Part shown: in pieces, positions 6,955-10,397 of the stretch
Layout of the letters: each line of letters begins with the position of its first letter
Numbering within the stretch: the first letter of the stretch is position 1
NCBI GenBank assembly: GCA_964495825.1
Contig: CAZBWI010000025.1
Location: 1 to 10,397, forward strand
Reading direction: 5' to 3'
DNA: 10,397 nt
DNA from: CAJBLF01 sp964495825
GTDB lineage: Bacteria > Patescibacteriota > Gracilibacteria > Absconditabacterales > Absconditicoccaceae
Notes under the pieces: model-generated
Database searches by the model: none
The model's input: only the letters and a program-made list of their open reading frames with translations
What the model was told of the DNA's origin: nothing
Translations under genes and position numbers: made by a program

Positions 6955-7626
6955 TTATTTACATAAAGATTGCAATAATTTTTTGAATATTGCTACGTTT
7001 TTTTTGTAATTTACTCTTGTTGGACCGATGATCGAAATGATACAATCATATCCATCAACTGTTATTTTTGCATATAAACATGATATAAGTGTTTTTTCAT
7101 CTTCGATAAAAGTGTAGTAGATCTGATTTTTTTTAAGGATTTTGCTATCTATGAATTTTACGATCCTTTTTTCTTCTATGAAGCGTATGATATGTCTGGT
7201 CGCTTCATATTCGTTCACCATATCGTCTTTGAGCAGATTATTTATCCCTAGGTAATAATACTCATCATTTCTCACAAATCCTACGACAACTCCATCAGCT
7301 AATCCACCGATGTTTTCGACTAATTGTTTCAGACCGCTTCTTACTTTGATGACTTCATTATTTTTTTCTTCTTCCTGGAGGACAAGATAATTTTCTATAT
7401 ATGTCGTCAATCCTTGCACAGTAGGTACTCTTCCTGAAGAATTGTATGGCTGATAGACCATACCTGCTTTTTCTAGTTGGTTGAGATATTTTCTGAGAGT
7501 CGAAGGTGCATATTCAGTATTTTCCAATGAATGCAAAAACTTGGAACCAACCGGTTCTCCTTTGTTGATATAATTGTCGATGACGATATCGAGCAATGCA
7601 AGAAGTTTTTTGTCAAAATTTGCCAT
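6955..7626 (-). CDS. hrcA: Heat-shock repressor HrcA (short form)
   Basis: HrcA represses chaperone operons by binding CIRCE operators; its activity depends on GroEL in studied bacteria. The N-terminal winged helix is clear: LLDIVIDNYINKGEPVGSKF (about 11-30), APSTLRKYLNQLEKAGMVYQP (about 40-60), then SSGRVPTVQGLTTYIENYL, matching the family's SAGRIPTxxGYRxYV. The GAF-like part has GGLADGVVVGF near 106, and the end shows IIGPTRVNYKKNVAIFKKLL, the family's IGPxRMxY motif. At 223 residues it is much shorter than the usual 340, mainly in the middle (dimerisation insert) region. All 13 glycines are GGN and the stop is TAA, so no truncation by TGA is involved. No CIRCE (TTAGCACTC-N9-GAGTGCTAA) is visible upstream or anywhere in the window; the 233 bases between its start and orf166 hold only AT-rich sequence and the terminator. 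Confidence 0.9.
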   Translation of the reverse strand: MANFDKKLLALLDIVIDNYINKGEPVGSKFLHSLENTEYAPSTLRKYLNQLEKAGMVYQPYNSSGRVPTVQGLTTYIENYLVLQEEEKNNEVIKVRSGLKQLVENIGGLADGVVVGFVRNDEYYYLGINNLLKDDMVNEYEATRHIIRFIEEKRIVKFIDSKILKKNQIYYTFIEDEKTLISCLYAKITVDGYDCIISIIGPTRVNYKKNVAIFKKLLQSLCK

Positions 7627-7804
7627 ATCGTAAAAATTACTTTCTATCGTATAAAATGATTGATGATTTTTGTTGCTGAAACTATATGGTTTTTCTATAA
7701 TTTCTCAAGACCAATTAATTTGTTTTTTTGTTTTATATACTTAGTAGGTCTGCTGGTATGCATATTTGTTTGCATTTGTGATGATGGTTTGTGATAGTAC
7801 TATC

Positions 7805-7830
7805 AAAAAAACATCCTATATGGAGGATGT
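7805..7830 (-). terminator. Rho-independent terminator of the ftsE-orf166 unit
   Basis: Read on the - strand, stem ACATCC/GGATGT (7825-7830 with 7811-7816) with an eight-base loop is followed by seven T (7811-7805). It lies 30 bases after the orf166 stop and separates that unit from hrcA. A perfect 12-base palindrome GATAGTACTATC (7793-7804) follows directly. Confidence 0.75.
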
Positions 7831-7859
7831 GGTAGTGTTTTCTAGGTATAAATCTCTTA

Positions 7860-8360
7860 TTAGTCGGGTAATGATGTGTCTTCTATATTTATATGTCCTG
7901 TTTTTTGTAATTGTTTTTGTCGAAGCATCCTGTTGATTGACATTCTGGTAGGTGAGGCATTGCAGAATTCATCGATAGTCAATACTAGAAATCAGGTTAC
8001 TCCCTGCATGATATAATTTAGATTGAAATCATTCTGCCATATTTTTTGTTTGATTTTTTGTTCTCCGACTTTCGTTAACCCTTTTTTGGAGATATAATAA
8101 TGAAGATCATGCTCTTGGTTTCGTTCTCGGTCTTCAGTGTGAATATGTTCCAATTCATGGATTTGATCTGTGTTCTGTTGATCTAAACAGATGAGATATT
8201 CCTTCAATGCATCGATATTTTCTAGGATATTTTTGATTTTGTAATAATGTAGATGATCCAAAAAATTATACACCTCTTGTTTGAGATATCCTGCTATGTC
8301 GAGTTTCTCTATTTCTTCAACAATATTTCTACTGATGATCTCTTTTTTGGTCTCTGCCAT
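7860..8360 (-). CDS. Hypothetical soluble protein downstream of ftsE (166 aa), UGA=Gly
   Basis: No family is recognised. The standard-code frame ends at TGA 7992-7994; read as Gly (residue 123) it continues to TAA at 7860-7862. The product is soluble and strongly charged, with helical N-terminal half (IVEEIEKLDIAGYLKQEV and IKNILENIDALKEYLICL) and a His/Glu-rich linker (about 68-86, HELEHIHTEDRERNQEH). After G123 the sequence FLVLTIDEFCNASPTRMS may be a small strand-helix element. There is no membrane segment, so it is not FtsX, the usual neighbour of ftsE. It follows ftsE after 30 bases with no Shine-Dalgarno site and shares its terminator, which suggests one transcript and possibly a linked role. 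Confidence 0.75.
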
Positions 8361-8390
8361 TTGATAAGTTTCGTTAGAAGAGGTAAAGCA

Positions 8391-9059
8391 TTATTTGATG
8401 ACGTGCAGTTTGATGGAGTATTTTTCTTTGAGATAATTGAGTAAGTGGATATCATGCGTGATGAGGAAAATGGTCGTCCCTGCTTTGTGAGCGTTGATTA
8501 GGATGTCAGCTATCGCTTGTGTACTTTCTCGATCCAGATTTCCTGTCGGTTCATCCGCTATGATAAATTCCGGATCGTGGATGAGCGCTCTTGCTAATGC
8601 GACTTTCTGTTTTTCTCCTGAACTCAATAATTTCACTGGTTTGGTAAGCAGATGTTTGATGTTTATTTTTTGTAGTATTTGTTTGAGCTTAGATTCGATG
8701 ATGGTATCTCCGAGTTCATACAGTTCAAGCGGATAAATAATATTTTTTCTTACCGTCTCATCTTCGAGTAATTGATAATCTTGGAAAATAATTCCCAATC
8801 TTTTTCTTAGGATCTGGATATCTTCATCTGTGAATTTGGAGATGTCTTGCCTATTGTAGAATATCATTTTTTCTGGTGGTGTCAGCTTTCCAGTAATGAA
8901 TTTGACTAAGGTTGTTTTTCCTGTGCCTGATTTTCCTGTGAGTACGAAAAAATCATTTGGCATCAATGTTAGATTCAATGTATCAAAAAGTTTCGTCGGG
9001 TTATCCCGATATCATCGGGTAAGATTTTTTATTTCTATCAGCGGAATTGATTTCTCCAT
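8391..9059 (-). CDS. ftsE: ABC transporter ATPase, FtsE/LolD type, UGA=Gly
   Basis: A 222-residue ABC ATPase, the same size as E. coli FtsE. Walker A is GKSGTGKT (42-49), the Q-loop is IIFQDYQLLEDETVRKNI (Q93), the signature LSSGEKQKVALARAL (145-159), Walker B FIIADEPTGNLD (165-176) and the switch histidine H202 in THD. The FQDYQLL and ADEPTGNLD wording is typical of the FtsE/LolD/MacB group. FtsE pairs with FtsX to control cell-wall hydrolases at division. The true start is ATG 9059: upstream of the internal ATG 8978 the frame continues through a TGA (9012-9014) read as Gly, giving LIEIKNLTRGYRDN, the expected first strand and aromatic A-loop. No permease gene is next to it in the window, so LolD-like or other export roles remain possible; the symbol is tentative. 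Confidence 0.85.
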
Positions 9060-9069
9060 GATGTTTAGT

Positions 9070-9075
9070 GATATA
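9070..9075 (-). promoter_or_regulatory. -10-like box immediately before ftsE
   Basis: TATATC ends ten bases before the ftsE ATG at 9059, again predicting a leader of only a few bases. No clear -35 is seen. Confidence 0.25.
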
Positions 9076-9195
9076 AAAGTTGGTGTTTTGATTGTTTGAT
9101 TATATTCTCGAAATGTAGTTTTTGCAAAATAAATTCATAGTGTCTGGGTGTTTGGATTGACAAAATAGGCAAAATTGATGTGAATCATGCAAAAT

Positions 9196-9200
9196 GGAGG
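9196..9200 (+). promoter_or_regulatory. GGAGG upstream of pheS
   Basis: The only full GGAGG I noticed in a 5' region of this window. It is 12 bases before ATG 9213, which is in frame with pheS through a TGA (9231-9233) read as Gly, and 66 bases before the preferred start at 9267. It would support an N-terminal extension of 18 residues or a short upstream peptide; the spacing to 9213 is longer than ideal. Confidence 0.25.
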
Positions 9201-9266
9201 AAATCGTTGAAAATGGGAAAGAAATGCCTACATTGGATTCAGTGATTTATTTTTTTTCATGGAAGA

Positions 9267-10286
9267 ATGCTGGAACTAACACATGCTTTATCAGAATTGG
9301 AGAAATCGACGGATACCAAACAATTGGAAAAATTTTTCCAGATATATCTCGGCAAGAGTGGTCTGATTAACCAGGAATTTAAGATCATGCTGACATTGCC
9401 CGATGCGGAAAAAAAAGAGAGAGGAGCTAAACTTTCTGAGATTAAGACCAAGTTGACTGAAGCTTATGAGGCAAAAGTACAACATTTCAAGATGCTGCAG
9501 ATCAACGAGCAGCTTGAGAAGGATCTGGTGGATATTAGTTTGGATATCTCTCGTGAACAAGGTTCGTATTCGTTATTGGCTGAAATTAGGAGAGATGCCG
9601 AAGAAATCTGTAAGTCCATGGGATTTGTTATGGAATACGGTACTGAGATAGTGACCAAATTCGAAAATTTTGAATCGGTCAATATTCCACTTACTCATCC
9701 TGCTACAGAAATGCATGATACGATCTATCTGACTGATAAAGATCCAAATGGTGAAAACTTGATTTTGAGGACACATACCTCTTCGATGCAGAATTATCTT
9801 ATTCAGAAGTATGGATTACCACTCAAAGCAGTTGTTCCTGGTAAAGTCTATAGATATGAAAATATGGATGCTTCGCATGATACGATGTTTTATCAACTTG
9901 AAGGTATAGTAATTGACAAGAATGTGAGTATTGCACATTTCAAGGAAATGATGGGCAAACTTCTTTCCGCTTTATTACATAAACATGTTGAAACAAGGAT
10001 GAGACCATGATATTTCCCTTTCGTCGAACCAGGATTTGAAATCGATGTCAGATATGATGTTTACAACAAAGCAACTGGTAAGATGGAAAAATCTACTCGA
10101 ATGGAGATTCTTGGTGCGGGAATGATCCATCCAAATGTGCTTAAGGAAGCTGGTGTGGATTCCACTCAACGATCTGGATTTGCGTTTGGTATAGGAATTA
10201 GTAGATTGGCTGCTGTTCGTTATGGGATAAAAGATATCAGATATTTCACCAATGGTGATCTGAGATTTGCAAAATCATTCGCATAA
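9267..10286 (+). CDS. pheS: Phenylalanyl-tRNA synthetase alpha subunit, UGA=Gly
   Basis: The catalytic alpha subunit of the (alpha-beta)2 class II synthetase that charges tRNA-Phe; 339 residues, normal for PheS. The N-terminal coiled coil is about 1-85. Class II motifs follow: LTHPATEMHDTIYL (142-155), LRTHTSSMQ (167-175), GKVYRYENMDASHDTMFYQ (192-210) with EGIVIDK, then RMRPGYFPFVEP (244-255), MEILGAGMIHPNVL and SGFAFGIGISRLAAVRYGI with DIR near the end. TGA at 10008-10010 is G248 in RPGYFPF; without recoding the last third including motif 3 would be lost. Only 1 of about 23 glycines is TGA. The ATG at 9267 matches the family N-terminus and has GGAAG directly before it, too close for a standard Shine-Dalgarno. 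pheT, normally next, is absent from the 111 bases that follow. It diverges from ftsE across 207 bases. Confidence 0.96.
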
Positions 10287-10319
10287 TTGAATCGAAAATT
10301 TAACATAATCAAATATACT

Positions 10320-10346
10320 AAAAAATCCCGTGAAAGCGGGTTTTTT
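10320..10346 (+). terminator. Rho-independent terminator of pheS
   Basis: CCCGT/GCGGG stem (one T-G pair) closed by a GAAA tetraloop at 10327-10340, preceded by six A and followed by six T. The symmetry lets it work in both directions. It starts 34 bases after the pheS stop, which indicates that pheS is transcribed without pheT. Confidence 0.9.
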
Positions 10347-10397
10347 ACTTCTCCTTGACATATAACTACAAATATATATTTTTTTAAAAAAATGTAA

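Noticed and set aside
7793..7804. Perfect 12-base palindrome GATAGTACTATC, considered as an HrcA operator
   Set aside because: It has no resemblance to CIRCE, lies about 170 bases from hrcA just past a terminator T-run, and a 12-base palindrome is expected a few times per 10 kb by chance.
9157..9186. TTGACA upstream of pheS as its promoter
   Set aside because: The -35 match is perfect but no acceptable -10 hexamer is present at 16-18 bases (GTGAAT or TGAATC).
10355..10380. TTGACA followed by TATATT as a promoter leading out of the window
   Set aside because: The spacer is only 14 bases, and at 17 bases the sequence is not -10-like; no gene start is visible.

Overview
The window reads cleanly only if UGA is translated as glycine (genetic code 25). 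Under the standard code most genes here are broken into pieces. With TGA read as Gly they become full-length members of known families, and several of the recoded positions are family-conserved glycines: the TGMNREG and GDGVSY motifs of alanine racemase, the two GD motifs of a ZIP transporter, and the AGG strand of a Nudix enzyme. By eye I count 27 in-frame TGA codons in nine genes, and every gene with an unambiguous end stops at TAA. This code is known from the candidate phyla Absconditabacteria (SR1) and Gracilibacteria (BD1-5/GN02). The low GC, small gene set and near absence of Shine-Dalgarno sites fit such a host. I cannot say which of the two phyla it is.

Layout. Bases 1-419 hold no recognised gene: there is one possible 3' gene end, a 13-base direct repeat, and an open frame leading into alr. 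On the + strand follow alr (alanine racemase, D-Ala for peptidoglycan) and a ZIP-family metal transporter. Facing them on the - strand are rsmG (16S rRNA m7G methyltransferase) and a small membrane protein whose 3' end is ambiguous and runs into its own terminator. Divergent from rsmG is a + strand membrane-anchored protein with an OB-like segment. It converges on a long - strand block (4959-9059), read in the order ftsE-like ABC ATPase, orf166, terminator, hrcA, orf131, Nudix hydrolase, HPF-like ribosome factor, greA. pheS (Phe-tRNA synthetase alpha) diverges from ftsE and ends at a strong terminator; pheT does not follow within the window.

The content is mainly housekeeping: cell wall, translation, transcription, heat-shock control and division or ABC transport. 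Three points stand out beyond the code. First, ftsE and hrcA do not have their usual partners beside them (ftsX; grpE/dnaK); unrecognised genes sit there instead. Second, TGA use is very uneven: about a third of glycines in alr and the ZIP gene, none in rsmG, hrcA or the HPF-like gene. Third, several start codons have a -10-like TATAGY-type box only 8-14 bases upstream, which suggests leaderless or very short-leader transcripts. I saw no CRISPR array, insertion sequence, tRNA or rRNA.
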